Assembly (NCBI GenBank): GCA_018613055.1
Contig: JAGGQZ010000020.1
Span: forward strand, 62,001 to 126,000
Direction of reading: 5' to 3'
DNA length: 64,000 nt
Source of the DNA: Chryseobacterium sp. ISL-80
GTDB taxonomy: Bacteria; Bacillota; Bacilli; Bacillales; Cytobacillaceae
Under the pieces are notes generated by a model. It was not told the origin of the DNA. It saw nothing but the letters and a program-made list of their open reading frames with translations, and ran no database searches. The position numbers and the translations under genes were made by a program. Of this stretch, positions 34,546-44,062 are shown in pieces. Each line of letters begins with the position of its first letter. The stretch's first letter is position 1.

Positions 34546-35442
34546 GTGGGCCGTATAAATCGATGGCTGGGAATGATAGCTTTGGTCATATACTTACCGT
34601 GGGGTCAGTCTCCACAGGCAGCCAGTCCCTCAATTACGGAAATGAAGGATATTAATATCTCACACCGTGGAGCTTCTGGCCATGCCCCTGAGCATACTTT
34701 CCCTTCCTACGAATTAGGAATGGCATTGAATGGTGATTACATTGAAATCGATCTGCAAATGACCAGGGACGGTGAATTGATCGCCCTTCATGATGAAACG
34801 ATTGACCGGACTACTGGCAAGAAGGGACTGGTTAAAGACTTAACATTAGAAGAAATCAAGCGTCTTGACGCAGGCAGCTGGTTCAATGAAGCTTTTCCCG
34901 ATAAAGCGAAAACTGAATTTAAGGGGCTTCAGATCCCAACGCTACGAGAAGTCCTTGACCAGTTCGGCTCTGATTCAAAGCTTTTTATCGAAACAAAATC
35001 TCCGGATGTCTATCCTGGTATGGAAGATAAGCTTCTCGATGTTCTGAATGAGTATCAACTGATTGGTGCTGGAAGTGAAGCTGATAACGTGATCATCCAG
35101 TCATTCAGTGCCGAAAGCCTGAGGAAAATCCATGCCATGAATGAATCGATTCCTTTAATCCAATTACTATCCTATTATGCTCCAGCTACTATTACAGATA
35201 GTGAAATCAAGAAACTGAAAGAATATGCTGTAGGTGTTGGGTTGCATTTCACAGCGGCCAATCCTGCGTATATAAAAAGGATTTCAGACTCTGGATTACT
35301 GATTTTTCCTTATACAGTCAATGAAAAGGAAGATATGGAAATGCTTCTCGATTGGGGTGTGAATGGCATGTTCACTAATTATCCTGACCGGCTGGACGAA
35401 GTCATCCGGGGAAGAATCGAAAAAAGGATGATCCATTCATGA
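34546..35442 (+). CDS. Secreted glycerophosphodiester phosphodiesterase
   Basis: 298 residues. The N-terminal signal is cleaved near SPQAAS. GDPD motifs: ISHRGASGHAPEHT (catalytic His and Glu), YIEIDLQMTRDGELIALHDETIDRTT is split over two conserved strands, then FIETKSP. It hydrolyses deacylated phospholipids or teichoic acid chain ends to glycerol 3-phosphate outside the cell. Start is GTG, 7 bases after GGAGGGG. Single gene with its own terminator. Confidence 0.92.
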   Translation: MGRINRWLGMIALVIYLPWGQSPQAASPSITEMKDINISHRGASGHAPEHTFPSYELGMALNGDYIEIDLQMTRDGELIALHDETIDRTTGKKGLVKDLTLEEIKRLDAGSWFNEAFPDKAKTEFKGLQIPTLREVLDQFGSDSKLFIETKSPDVYPGMEDKLLDVLNEYQLIGAGSEADNVIIQSFSAESLRKIHAMNESIPLIQLLSYYAPATITDSEIKKLKEYAVGVGLHFTAANPAYIKRISDSGLLIFPYTVNEKEDMEMLLDWGVNGMFTNYPDRLDEVIRGRIEKRMIHS

Positions 35443-35449
35443 AGTGTAG

Positions 35450-35475
35450 AAAAAGCTGCCAAAGGGCAGCTTTTT
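35450..35475. terminator. Bidirectional intrinsic terminator
   Basis: AAAAAGCTGCC pairs with GGCAGCTTTTT around a 4-base loop. Confidence 0.9.
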
Positions 35476-35481
35476 CAATCC

Positions 35482-36111
35482 CTAATATAATCTATTTTTA
35501 TACCCATCTTCCAATCTATCTTTTATTTCGGCAACTGTCGTGCCAGGCAACTTGGAGTGGGCAGCCAGTATTTCAGCGCCAGAGGGCAATGTAGATGGAT
35601 CTGCCCAGCTTTCAGGAATCCATAATTCAGATCGTCTTAATGCTTTTCCGCACTGTATGAAACATTCCTCCACCTCTATTACTATTCCTAATAGAGGATT
35701 TTTCCCTCCTGCTGCCATCCTTCCTAACAATTCAGGATCAAGAGTAAGGCTTGCCCTACCATTAATTCTTAAAGTTTCTGACATACCAGGGATAAGAAAT
35801 AGTAGGCCAACTTGAGGATTCGATAGAATATTTTTCAGTGAATCCATTCTTTTGTTACCAGGACGGTCTGGTATCACGATCCTATTTTCATCCAGAATCA
35901 GCACAAAACCTGGAGAATCTCCTCTGGGTGAGGCATCACTGAAGCCGTCTTTATCAGATGTGGACAAAATTAAAAACGGTGATTTTGCTATGTAGTTGCG
36001 GCTATGCTCGTCAACATAAGAAATGACCTTGCGCTTTGCCAGCTCACTTGGCTCCCCGAATCGTTCCCTTAATTCCTCAAAGCTTTTGATCGTATGATCC
36101 AATTCCCTCAT
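35482..36111 (-). CDS. Pyridoxamine 5'-phosphate oxidase-like FMN-binding protein (MSMEG_1061 type)
   Basis: 209 residues with the split-barrel flavin fold: FLILSTSDKDGFSDASPRGD, then IVIPDRPGNKRMDSLKNILSNPQVGLLFLIPG and LRINGRA. It belongs to the MSMEG_1061-type group of PPOX flavoproteins; the physiological reaction is unknown. GGGAG touches ATG 36111 and is 9 bases from TTG 36102, so the true start may be the TTG. Single gene. Confidence 0.85.
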   Translation of the reverse strand: MRELDHTIKSFEELRERFGEPSELAKRKVISYVDEHSRNYIAKSPFLILSTSDKDGFSDASPRGDSPGFVLILDENRIVIPDRPGNKRMDSLKNILSNPQVGLLFLIPGMSETLRINGRASLTLDPELLGRMAAGGKNPLLGIVIEVEECFIQCGKALRRSELWIPESWADPSTLPSGAEILAAHSKLPGTTVAEIKDRLEDGYKNRLY

Positions 36112-36337
36112 CTCCCGTTTTCAGTTTATGTAAATCCATACCACTACATTATAATAAAATTATAACTAATTTTTTTAAGCCATCCTTAGAATCATCGTAC
36201 TTTGCTTAGGCATTAATTTTTCCTCTGCAACTAATCTTCCGCCCTTTTTCTCCCCAAATTTAAACCAGTATATGGATTCTATTTAAAACACAAGGGTATA
36301 TTAATTAACATCTAAATATAGAGTTGGAGGTATAAAA

Positions 36338-36703
36338 ATGAACAATGCCGTTAACCATTTTCTTGCAAAAGCAAGAAACACTTTGAACCAAGCGTATAGC
36401 CATGCGAAGGAAACCCTCTATTCAATCACCTCTACACCATCAGCTTCTGTACAGCAGATTGCAGATTATGTCATGAATCATCCTGACGTTAAAGTGACCA
36501 GTAAACACTATTTGGGGGTTACTTTGTCATTCTATGAGCTTGAGCAAGGACAAATGAAGTACTATCTAGAAACAAATGGCCCTAAGATTCTACAGCTAGA
36601 TGTTCATTCAAACTTTCACAGTGTCATCGCTTACCGTTCATACAGGGATCATCTATCATTAAATACCCCGGTCAAATTTCCGGATTTGAACCAAACTCAA
36701 TGA
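36338..36703 (+). CDS. Hypothetical protein, 121 residues
   Basis: Soluble, helical N-terminus (HFLAKARNTLNQAYSHAKE), then a likely alpha/beta part with YLGVTLSFYELEQGQMKYYL. No signal peptide, membrane segment or motif that I know. GGAGG lies about 8 bases before the ATG. It stands alone between the flavoprotein gene and an AT-rich stretch. I do not assign a function. Confidence 0.6.
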   Translation: MNNAVNHFLAKARNTLNQAYSHAKETLYSITSTPSASVQQIADYVMNHPDVKVTSKHYLGVTLSFYELEQGQMKYYLETNGPKILQLDVHSNFHSVIAYRSYRDHLSLNTPVKFPDLNQTQ

Positions 36704-36795
36704 TCGTAAAAAAGGATTCCTTGCAAATTTTGTAACTGGTTCTGGTCTTAAGCGCAAATGATAATTAGCAGGCAATTTGGCAAGAAAAATATATA

Positions 36796-36829
36796 AAAAT
36801 GCTTGGGGTAGTGAATCTCCAAGCATTTT
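36796..36829. terminator. Intrinsic terminator
   Basis: AAAATGCTTGG pairs with CCAAGCATTTT around a 12-base loop, symmetric for both strands. Confidence 0.8.
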
Positions 36830-36896
36830 CTCTCATTAGTTTTTCTAACATTAGTGCCCTTAATAAGCAATACTGTTATTTCTCATTTCCATTTAC

Positions 36897-37328
36897 CTAA
36901 AATTCTATATAAAATGGGTGTTTGCTATTATCAAGACAGTATTCAATTCTTTGCTTAAAGTTTCCCACGGTTACCATTTCTAATGCTTTCTCAATTGGAT
37001 AGAACCCTACTTCTAAACTCTCTGATGAAGTTGTTAAATCACCTCCGATTGGCTTAGCCAAAAACAAAGTATTACATATTGATTTGTTAACATTCTGAAA
37101 TATTCCACAGAATTTTAGAACTTCAATATCAATACCAGATTCCTCTTTAGTTTCTCTTACTGCTGCATCTTTCAAAGACTCACCTTCTTCAACTATTCCA
37201 CCCGGCATTTCCCATCCTCTAATAGGTCCCTTAATTAACAAAATTTCCTTTTCATCATTGATTACAATAGTTGCAGCTGAAACAAAATGTTTTGGTGGTG
37301 TGTAAATTTGTTGTTTACTTTGTACCAT
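36897..37328 (-). CDS. Nudix hydrolase
   Basis: 143 residues. Nudix box GGIVEEGESLKDAAV followed by RETKEESGI. The N-terminal part VSAATIVINDEKEILLIKG is typical of ADP-ribose or nucleotide-type members; the substrate is unknown. AGGGGG lies 8 bases before the ATG. It is 44 bases after the hydrolase gene on the same strand and probably shares its transcript. Base composition is more AT-rich than in the flanking core genes. Confidence 0.85.
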   Translation of the reverse strand: MVQSKQQIYTPPKHFVSAATIVINDEKEILLIKGPIRGWEMPGGIVEEGESLKDAAVRETKEESGIDIEVLKFCGIFQNVNKSICNTLFLAKPIGGDLTTSSESLEVGFYPIEKALEMVTVGNFKQRIEYCLDNSKHPFYIEF

Positions 37329-37372
37329 AATAATCCCCCTCTTTTTTGTTATTGTTGTTTAACAAACCTCCC

Positions 37373-38227
37373 TTAATAAGAAACCGTTTCTTTTAAGTAA
37401 GTTGAGATGACTTGACTAAACAACATCTTTTCTTCAAGAAAAGGGTAATGATTGCTTTCATTAAAAATAACTAGTTCTGATTTTGGAATTAACTTATTCA
37501 TTTCTATGGAGAAAGAAAGCGGGCATTGTACATCATATCGGCCACTTAAAATTAAAGTATTAGTTGAGATTTTTTCTAACTCACGGGTTACATCAAATAT
37601 TATTTCTTCCCTAATAAAAAAGTTCATTCTTGGAGCAGACATCTTTTTATGTATGCCTAAAGAAAAGTATTCATCATACTTATCTGGATGGAATAGAGAC
37701 AGCTTAGTTCTCTCTTTTGAGAAACGCTCCCTTTCATTAGGTGATAAATCTGATCGTTTTAACACCTCAATAAGGTGCTGCATTCTGTCAAAGTGTGGGT
37801 GGTCTGGATGATAGATACATTCGGCGGATGAATTAGCATATTTCCTAGCAGCTGCCCCCACAATTATTAATGAAGTAAGAGACGTGGAAAAATGAATACC
37901 GTAGATGACTCCTATCATACCTCCTGTCGAGTGCCCGGCAAAGGTCCATTTGGCATAACCCAACGTCTCTCGGATTGCTTCAAGGTCATAAACAGCATCA
38001 AACATACTCAACTCATGAGCCTCATGAGCCTTACCTGAATTTCCAGCTTCTTTTAAGTTCACGAGGTAGACCATATTATTCTCTGTAAAAGAATTTGCAA
38101 AGTAATCACCAGTATGATTGAATTCTGAATAATGATGAGTGACGCAAATTGGATTGCCCTCTCCTTTTACAAAGACCTCAAAGCTTCCGCGTGCGGTATT
38201 AATTATTTTCCTTTCCCAGCAGGTCAT
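37373..38227 (-). CDS. Alpha/beta hydrolase
   Basis: 284 residues. Nucleophile elbow AGHSTGG, acid in LSGRYDVQCP and His in NESNHYPF form the triad. No signal peptide. The substrate is not predictable; the layout recalls proline iminopeptidase-like or lactonase-like members. AAGGAG lies 9 bases before the ATG. It precedes the Nudix gene in an AT-rich segment with several poorly conserved small genes. Confidence 0.85.
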   Translation of the reverse strand: MTCWERKIINTARGSFEVFVKGEGNPICVTHHYSEFNHTGDYFANSFTENNMVYLVNLKEAGNSGKAHEAHELSMFDAVYDLEAIRETLGYAKWTFAGHSTGGMIGVIYGIHFSTSLTSLIIVGAAARKYANSSAECIYHPDHPHFDRMQHLIEVLKRSDLSPNERERFSKERTKLSLFHPDKYDEYFSLGIHKKMSAPRMNFFIREEIIFDVTRELEKISTNTLILSGRYDVQCPLSFSIEMNKLIPKSELVIFNESNHYPFLEEKMLFSQVISTYLKETVSY

Positions 38228-38649
38228 TACTAATTCTCCTTACCTATCTAGTTATCTTTACATCAATAGTCTTGGAATACATCTTTCTACACTATACTTT
38301 GAGTCTTTATTTCTATAAAACAGGCAGTAATCCCTCTTATTATCCAATTAAATAGGAGGGACAGCTATTCTTGAAACGGAACGACAGTCACATAGGATGA
38401 GTATTTCTCAGATGAGGTATTACATAAAGAAAATGTCAGCCTGTGCAGCAATAATTTAATGCATTATTCTTGAACCCAAAATACTGTCCCCTTTTTTACT
38501 TCTGAGCTTTTTTAAGTTCAAGAGACAATTAAAATCCCTTTGTTCTCCAACTTCTTCTTAAACAAAATGCTCCATTTTGCTCAATAAGGAATTAAAAAAG
38601 AAGGCCGCTATTCCTCCCTGAATCATCACACTATAGTTTCCTTACAATT
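38228..38649. other. AT-rich intergenic stretch with nothing identified
   Basis: About 420 bases of low complexity between two minus-strand genes. No open frame with a ribosome site, no clear hairpin and no promoter stand out. It may hold the promoter of the hydrolase gene at its left end. Confidence 0.5.
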
Positions 38650-38898
38650 CTATCTCCTCCATACAAAAAAGAAGACATACAGCATCCCCAACAGAAAATA
38701 GTTGCTAATAAGAGAAGGGATAAGTACCTTAATTAACCATAGATCAAATCCATTAGTGAGTATTGACAGGAATGTAGAAAAACTAAAATATAACAATGCG
38801 TATACAATGATCCCTTTTTTGCCAACTCCAATTTTATTTTTTATGAGTTCGCCTAAATATAGTGGTAAATAAAAAAATTGACTGACTTGTTTATTCAT
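38650..38898 (-). CDS. Small membrane protein, hypothetical
   Basis: 82 residues with two hydrophobic segments (about 29-46 and 55-79) and a basic N-terminal half. GGAG lies about 6 bases before the ATG, inside the upstream frame, which it overlaps by 8 bases. No family recognised. Translational coupling with the upstream frame suggests that the two are a pair. Confidence 0.55.
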   Translation of the reverse strand: MNKQVSQFFYLPLYLGELIKNKIGVGKKGIIVYALLYFSFSTFLSILTNGFDLWLIKVLIPSLISNYFLLGMLYVFFFVWRR

Positions 38899-39124
38899 CC
38901 TTTTCTCCTATTCCTCTGTTCATTTTGTATTTAATGAGATTAACTTTAAAATTATCGGTTTTTAATACCAAAAAGTCTCCTCGTTGACCCTCTCTATATG
39001 AATCTCCTCCAATTATTATCTTATCTTTTAAACCGAACCTGCTTTTTAGGAGTGATAAGAAAAAATTCAACAAAATGGATGTAAATCCTTCAAAAGTCAC
39101 ACCCTCAAGAATAATAAATATCAT
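38891..39124 (-). CDS. Hypothetical small protein, possibly 5'-degraded
   Basis: The 77-codon frame has a hydrophobic start and a charged C-terminal half (KIIIGGDSYREGQRGDFLVL). No ribosome site precedes the ATG at 39124, so the true start may lie further in, or the gene may have lost its 5' end. It overlaps the membrane protein gene by 8 bases. Low confidence that it is expressed. Confidence 0.35.
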   Translation of the reverse strand: MIFIILEGVTFEGFTSILLNFFLSLLKSRFGLKDKIIIGGDSYREGQRGDFLVLKTDNFKVNLIKYKMNRGIGEKDE

Positions 39125-39186
39125 TTAAGTAATTTACCTCTACTTGGTATAATTAGGAAAAGCGAAATATGTCAGGGGGCAATCCA

Positions 39187-39597
39187 ATGAACAATAGATT
39201 TTTAACACTCTTTTTATTGTTAACAGTTATTTTACTAGGAGGCTGCAAAGAGGAAGTTAGTTCAAAGGGCAAAGATGTAAGAATTAACTTTGATACTGAA
39301 GAAAGTCTAATTGTCCAGGAACTTTCTAATGAAAATGCGGGAGAATACCAGCAAATTAAAGAAATAACGGACAAAGAAAAGGTAGATACTTTCTTTAATA
39401 TCTTAAGTAATGCAAGATGGGAAGACAGTCTCGGCAAGAGTAGTTATCCCGATTTTATGATAAACAGTAAGTATTCGATATGGACACTAACTCCTAACAA
39501 TAATTTAAGGGTACAAATTAATAACCTCGATAAAAATACATTTCTTTCCGAAAGTGATTCAAAGACAATTTATAAACTCCTTTTCAATGAAAATTAA
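39187..39597 (+). CDS. Small lipoprotein, hypothetical
   Basis: 136 residues. The signal peptide ends in the lipobox ILLGGC (Cys near 20). The mature part is polar and would sit outside the membrane. GGGGG lies about 7 bases before ATG 39187; the six upstream codons in frame are not needed. The fold of about 110 residues is not one I know. It diverges from the small minus-strand pair. Confidence 0.7.
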   Translation: MNNRFLTLFLLLTVILLGGCKEEVSSKGKDVRINFDTEESLIVQELSNENAGEYQQIKEITDKEKVDTFFNILSNARWEDSLGKSSYPDFMINSKYSIWTLTPNNNLRVQINNLDKNTFLSESDSKTIYKLLFNEN

Positions 39598-39757
39598 TGG
39601 CTTGTTTGTCTAAGCTGCACCGGTGGTTGATTGAAAAAGCTCTCCTTAATTTTAAGCTACATATCTTTTCCCATAGAAATTAGCATATAAATTTGTCGCC
39701 GTGTCTGAATCGTTTCCTCTATTTGATTACATTCTCTGCAATATCAACAAAAAGAAA

Positions 39758-39785
39758 CAGTCTAATTCAACTGTGAATTGGACTG
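39758..39785 (-). terminator. Intrinsic terminator, probably of the DUF3231 gene
   Basis: CAGTCTAATTCA pairs with TGAATTGGACTG (one wobble) around ACTG. The minus strand then has TTTCTTTTT. It lies about 90 bases past the stop at 39874. Confidence 0.7.
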
Positions 39786-39873
39786 CTCTTTAACGCGTTA
39801 ATTTAGTCTTGTATCGAAAATAGAAGCTGTTGCCAATTTTGGAGTATCGTTTTCTAATGGTACCAAATCACTC

Positions 39874-40881
39874 TTATTTCTGGCCGGATAGCACGTCCCG
39901 ATCATCTGCCATCGGAGGTTCCTCCAACCAGGAGTTCTTGATCATAATATTCGCCCCGTCTTCTGCATACAAGGCAATTTCAGGGATTAAATTAGCATAC
40001 TGTAACCCGATATCTTTTCGCGGACTGGCCGCCATTGCAGCACCATAATTGCCGATACCCGCAGCTATCATAGCTGAAACATGAAACATAATCAGCTTAT
40101 CTGAGAAGATTTGTGTTGTCGTATCTGTAACTGCCGAGTCCCAGAACATCGGAGCTGGTATATCATTATTCTTCAGGATTTCACTGAATAAATCGACATG
40201 CTTTTGCGCGATTTTCTTTCCTCGTTGTAAGTATCCCTTTACTTCCTTATCCTGTGCAACCTGGATGAACCCCATAATCAATGCCTTTCCAATTTGATTC
40301 GTCTGGATGTTCATGAATAAATGAGTTATTTCTACTGAAGTCAAGGCTCGTCTTCTGTTTTTAAATCCGGAAAGAAATTTTTGTTTTTCTACAAAATCCA
40401 CTTTATCTGGAACCGATATAAACGGAGGCCTTATGTAAGTACCCTGTTCAAGCATTAACGTCCTGGTCATATCCTGGAGCTGGATTGCCGATTTTAAAAC
40501 GCTTTTATGATGGTCGATGACATCAGGCCGAGTACCGAGGCCAATTGCCGCTGCGTTTGCAGCCATGCCAAGAATGGACATATGCCTAATGTACATCATC
40601 ACGAAAGTATCCGAAAAGAGCCTTGGGGAATGGACATTTACGTCTTTTCCAGTAAAACCGATCGGATAGGGAAATCCTTCTTTATCAAAAATTTCCTTTC
40701 CAAGAGATATGTTTTTTTGTGAAGCGTTAAGGGCGAAATCGACTATTTCTTTCACCCTGTTGTCTTCGATGTTATTCAAAAAATAGCTTAATACACAGAC
40801 TGAAACCGTATCGTTTAAATACTGTGTCCAAAGACTGGACATTTCTGCAGCGGTTAAGTCGATTCTCGTCTTATCTTCCAT
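39874..40881 (-). CDS. DUF3231 family protein
   Basis: 335 residues made of two similar halves, each opening with a block like LTAAEMSSLWTQYLNDT or LTSVEITHLFMNIQTNQIGK and containing later FSDTFVMMYIRHMSILGMAA or FSDKLIMFHVSAMIAAGIGNY. This is the duplicated DUF3231 helical-bundle architecture seen in spore-formers; the function is unknown to me. GGGG lies 7 bases before the ATG. Single gene, convergent with the lipoprotein gene. Confidence 0.85.
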   Translation of the reverse strand: MEDKTRIDLTAAEMSSLWTQYLNDTVSVCVLSYFLNNIEDNRVKEIVDFALNASQKNISLGKEIFDKEGFPYPIGFTGKDVNVHSPRLFSDTFVMMYIRHMSILGMAANAAAIGLGTRPDVIDHHKSVLKSAIQLQDMTRTLMLEQGTYIRPPFISVPDKVDFVEKQKFLSGFKNRRRALTSVEITHLFMNIQTNQIGKALIMGFIQVAQDKEVKGYLQRGKKIAQKHVDLFSEILKNNDIPAPMFWDSAVTDTTTQIFSDKLIMFHVSAMIAAGIGNYGAAMAASPRKDIGLQYANLIPEIALYAEDGANIMIKNSWLEEPPMADDRDVLSGQK

Positions 40882-41005
40882 CTTCTCACCCCAAAGCTTC
40901 GATGATATAATTATTATTTCTGATTCAGGTAATTTTATTTGCTTTAGCTAAATATAGTTAAAAATCTTTGATGTCCATTTATGAAATAAATAGTAAAATG
41001 GACTT

Positions 41006-42565
41006 ATGATGTCCTGTATAGGAGTGAGCACGCTGATTGAACTTCTTATAATAATCCTTGTTTCCGGCGGGTTGGCTGGATTAGCAAGTATCATCCGATT
41101 CCATGTAAGCGCTTATCTAAATCGACTGATCCTGGTCATAGCCTCTCTGGTCCTCGTCGAAGTTTCTGGTTTGCTTCTTGGAACAAACCATTTGATATGG
41201 ATGATTCTCTTTTTTATTGCATTAGCAGGTTCTTCCTTCAAACTGTCGGGCGGATTAACTGCTGCTGTATTCAGTACCTCCCTTGTTTTCTTACAGTCTG
41301 AAGTTTTCCCAATACTCATTATCCCGGTTTATTTTGCAATTGGTTCAGCAACTGGTTATGTTTCACTATACATCGATAAAAAGGGAACCAATCATCAGTT
41401 GTGGACTAATATGCTTATGAATCAATCGAAGCATTTACAAGTCTTCCGGGAAGTGAGTACGACCATGCAGCGCACTCTTCAGCAGGATATGCTCTTAAAA
41501 GTAATCCTGACTTCGGTTACTGCAGGACATGGACTAGGCTTCAACCGTGCGATGATTTTCTTGTCATCAAATGAAACACATTCCTTAAAAGGTGTAGTCG
41601 GTATGGGACCGATGGATGTAAAAAAAGGCTATGAAGTTTGGGAGAAGATATCCCAGGATAAATTGAAGCTGCGCGACTTGATCGAACACAATTTTGACAG
41701 CAACTTCACCGATCCAGAATTGAATGCAATCCTTAGGTCACTCGATATTCCGCTTGATGGCCATAATGTTTTTAGCCGCTCATTAACCCGGCAACAGCCT
41801 GTGATTGTAAAGGAGATCGATGAATCCGATTCCTCCCAGGCACTGATTAATACGCTGTTCCAAACCGAAGAATTTGCCGTCATCCCCTTGATCAATCAAG
41901 GGAAAAACATCGGAATCCTGTTGATAGACAATATTGTTAACAAGCGTCCGATTACATTGATAGATACCGAGAATATCCTGCCGCTTGCCAACCAGGCTGC
42001 CATCGCGCTTGACCATGCCAGCCTTTATCAACAGATTGAGGAAATGGCCTTGAGGGATGGGCTGACAGGACTCCTCAACCAGCGGGCATTTCAGACAATT
42101 CTTGATGATTACTACCCATCTGATGCAAAGGGTGCCGTGCCTTTGTCATTGATTATTTTCGATATTGACTATTTCAAGGTTTTTAATGATAAGAATGGAC
42201 ACCTGCTTGGTAATGAGGTGTTGATGAAACTAGCTCAGGTCATTGAAAACTCATTAAGACCAGGTGATTTCTCATTCAGGTTTGGCGGTGAGGAATTTGT
42301 TGTACTTTTACCAGGTGCACGCCTTTCCGTAGCAGAAATCATGGCAGAAACCATCCGGAAAAATGTAGAAGCTGCCAGCTTTCCCGGGGAGGAAACCCAA
42401 CCTCATGGTATTTTGACTGTAAGCATTGGGACAGCATGTACAGATCACCCTGCCATCAATAGTAAAAATGAACTCATTGAAGCAGCCGATCAAGCCCTAT
42501 ATAAAGCAAAAAGATCCGGAAAAAATACGGTGGTCACATTTAAGGAGTTCGTTTGCATTGATTGA
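41006..42565 (+). CDS. Membrane GAF-GGDEF diguanylate cyclase
   Basis: Up to 519 residues: several membrane helices (to about 125), a GAF domain (about 150-340) and a GGDEF domain with RFGGEEFVVLLPG, so the active motif is the competent GGEEF variant; MALRDGLTGLLNQRAF marks its start. It should make cyclic di-GMP in response to a signal at the GAF or membrane part. The start is unclear: ATG 41006 has no ribosome site, whereas AGGAG (41020-41024) lies 8 bases before an in-frame CTG at 41033. The 3' end overlaps the next gene by 8 bases. Confidence 0.88.
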   Translation: MMSCIGVSTLIELLIIILVSGGLAGLASIIRFHVSAYLNRLILVIASLVLVEVSGLLLGTNHLIWMILFFIALAGSSFKLSGGLTAAVFSTSLVFLQSEVFPILIIPVYFAIGSATGYVSLYIDKKGTNHQLWTNMLMNQSKHLQVFREVSTTMQRTLQQDMLLKVILTSVTAGHGLGFNRAMIFLSSNETHSLKGVVGMGPMDVKKGYEVWEKISQDKLKLRDLIEHNFDSNFTDPELNAILRSLDIPLDGHNVFSRSLTRQQPVIVKEIDESDSSQALINTLFQTEEFAVIPLINQGKNIGILLIDNIVNKRPITLIDTENILPLANQAAIALDHASLYQQIEEMALRDGLTGLLNQRAFQTILDDYYPSDAKGAVPLSLIIFDIDYFKVFNDKNGHLLGNEVLMKLAQVIENSLRPGDFSFRFGGEEFVVLLPGARLSVAEIMAETIRKNVEAASFPGEETQPHGILTVSIGTACTDHPAINSKNELIEAADQALYKAKRSGKNTVVTFKEFVCID

Positions 42566-43046
42566 ACTGACATTTATTATCGCTGCGTTGGTCTTTGTTC
42601 TGACATCTATCCTGATAAGCAGGCCGATGTATACACTTTCGATGAAAAATTACTCTAAGCGTGTCACAGCTCGATATGGCTTCAGAGTCGCTGACCTGCA
42701 TTATTCTTATGACCAGATGATCTACTTCATCTCACTTCCCACGACTCTTCCTTATATAAAAGCGGCGGTGAAAGAGGACTTGATCATCGAGCAGGATTAC
42801 TCTTCCTTTTTCTATCCTGAGCTAAAGGGAATAAAAATATCTTTGGACCATGATGGAGAAAAACTATATCTTGCCTATTTGCCAATCGGCAATTTCCGGC
42901 TTCCCCATTTAGATAAGCTACAGCAAGAAGGCCGTATTGATGAGAAGGCTTATTTAAAAATCAGTACCACAAAGCTGCTCCACCCCGACACTTTGCAAGA
43001 GGTCCGGGATGAGGTGTTCAAGCAGCTGCAGGTAGGCCGTTATTAA
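42558..43046 (+). CDS. Membrane-anchored hypothetical protein coupled to the GGDEF gene
   Basis: 162 residues. One N-terminal hydrophobic helix (IELTFIIAALVFVLTSILIS), then a soluble part with YGFRVADLHYSYDQMIYFIS. The start is TTG 42558, 10 bases after AAGGAG, overlapping the end of the cyclase gene; the longer frame from 42426 has no ribosome site. Tight overlap suggests translational coupling and a shared role, perhaps as a partner of the cyclase, but the domain is unknown to me. Confidence 0.7.
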   Translation: MIELTFIIAALVFVLTSILISRPMYTLSMKNYSKRVTARYGFRVADLHYSYDQMIYFISLPTTLPYIKAAVKEDLIIEQDYSSFFYPELKGIKISLDHDGEKLYLAYLPIGNFRLPHLDKLQQEGRIDEKAYLKISTTKLLHPDTLQEVRDEVFKQLQVGRY

Positions 43047-43078
43047 TGTGGCCAAAAGTCAAATAACCTATAAAATAA

Positions 43079-43110
43079 AAAGAGCCGGTTGAATTAATTG
43101 CCGGCTCTTT
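43079..43110. terminator. Intrinsic terminator
   Basis: AAAGAGCCGG pairs with CCGGCTCTTT around a 12-base loop. Confidence 0.85.
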
Positions 43111-43180
43111 CAATTTCATTAAGTGAATCTTTGTCCGGGCCATTCAGATCACGATAAATCCATTTTTTCAATAAAGCAGC

Positions 43181-43972
43181 CTAATAAATCATCAAAAAAT
43201 GAATGGAATTATTGATCAATACATGGCGGAAATTCTTCATTGCAATCCCCGTCTTCATTACGGAAAAATCCATGAACTTAGAAAAAGCAAAAGAATAAAG
43301 TATACCTTTCATGCCAGAATTCTTTTTGATGATGACTGCCGTCACGAATGATAAGGCAAATGAGTACAGTGGTGCTACCCTGAAATGCTCTTTCCAGCTG
43401 TGCCGCCTGCCCCGTCCAAACTTGAACTTCCTGAAAATCGACATAGAATACATCAGGTTCAGCCCACTAACAAGGATGCCCAAAAATAATGATCCGAATT
43501 TGAAAATAGGAGATCCTTTCCTAAGCTGGCCATACCAAAAATCATTAATATAAAAAAATAGAGGAATTAACGTCATTGTATAGGTCGTTTTCCACCAATG
43601 GTTTTGATGGATGGACCATTTTAAAAATAACCGTTCAATTCCAGCAAAATATAAGGAAAAAAAGACTTTACCCTTCCATCCTATTTTAAAAGCCGTAAGG
43701 AACAAAGCTGTGAAAGGGACGAAGACAGCCTGTGAATGAATGGCTCCAAGAAAATTGTCAAGGTCCTTATTGAGAAAAATCCTCGGTTTATATCGATAGG
43801 CCCTGAAAAGACTCAATACTACATATTCAAAGATGAAACAAAGTCCCATTCCAGATAAAAGGGTGATGAAAAGTTTCTTTCTGTCCTTTTTTCTATAAAA
43901 GGTGAATGCCAGCATCCAAGTATGAACGATTAAGAGTATTAGAAATGGAAGATAGTTTTTATTCCTTTTCAT
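43181..43972 (-). CDS. Polytopic membrane protein, hypothetical
   Basis: 263 residues with about six or seven hydrophobic segments and very basic loops (FYRKKDRKKL, KFKFGRGRRHSWKEHF), rich in Phe, Lys and Arg. Not recognised; the pattern resembles membrane proteins of Bacillaceae spore-forming clades with no assigned role. ATG 43972 is preceded by GGTGAG and AAAGG at imperfect spacing. Single gene. Confidence 0.7.
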   Translation of the reverse strand: MKRNKNYLPFLILLIVHTWMLAFTFYRKKDRKKLFITLLSGMGLCFIFEYVVLSLFRAYRYKPRIFLNKDLDNFLGAIHSQAVFVPFTALFLTAFKIGWKGKVFFSLYFAGIERLFLKWSIHQNHWWKTTYTMTLIPLFFYINDFWYGQLRKGSPIFKFGSLFLGILVSGLNLMYSMSIFRKFKFGRGRRHSWKEHFRVAPLYSFALSFVTAVIIKKNSGMKGILYSFAFSKFMDFSVMKTGIAMKNFRHVLINNSIHFLMIY

Positions 43973-44062
43973 CAAACCTTTCTCACCTACCCTGTCATTG
44001 CCATGAAGTACTCATCTTAAGTTCGTCAAAATTAAGCATGAATATTCAGATGGCGAATGATT

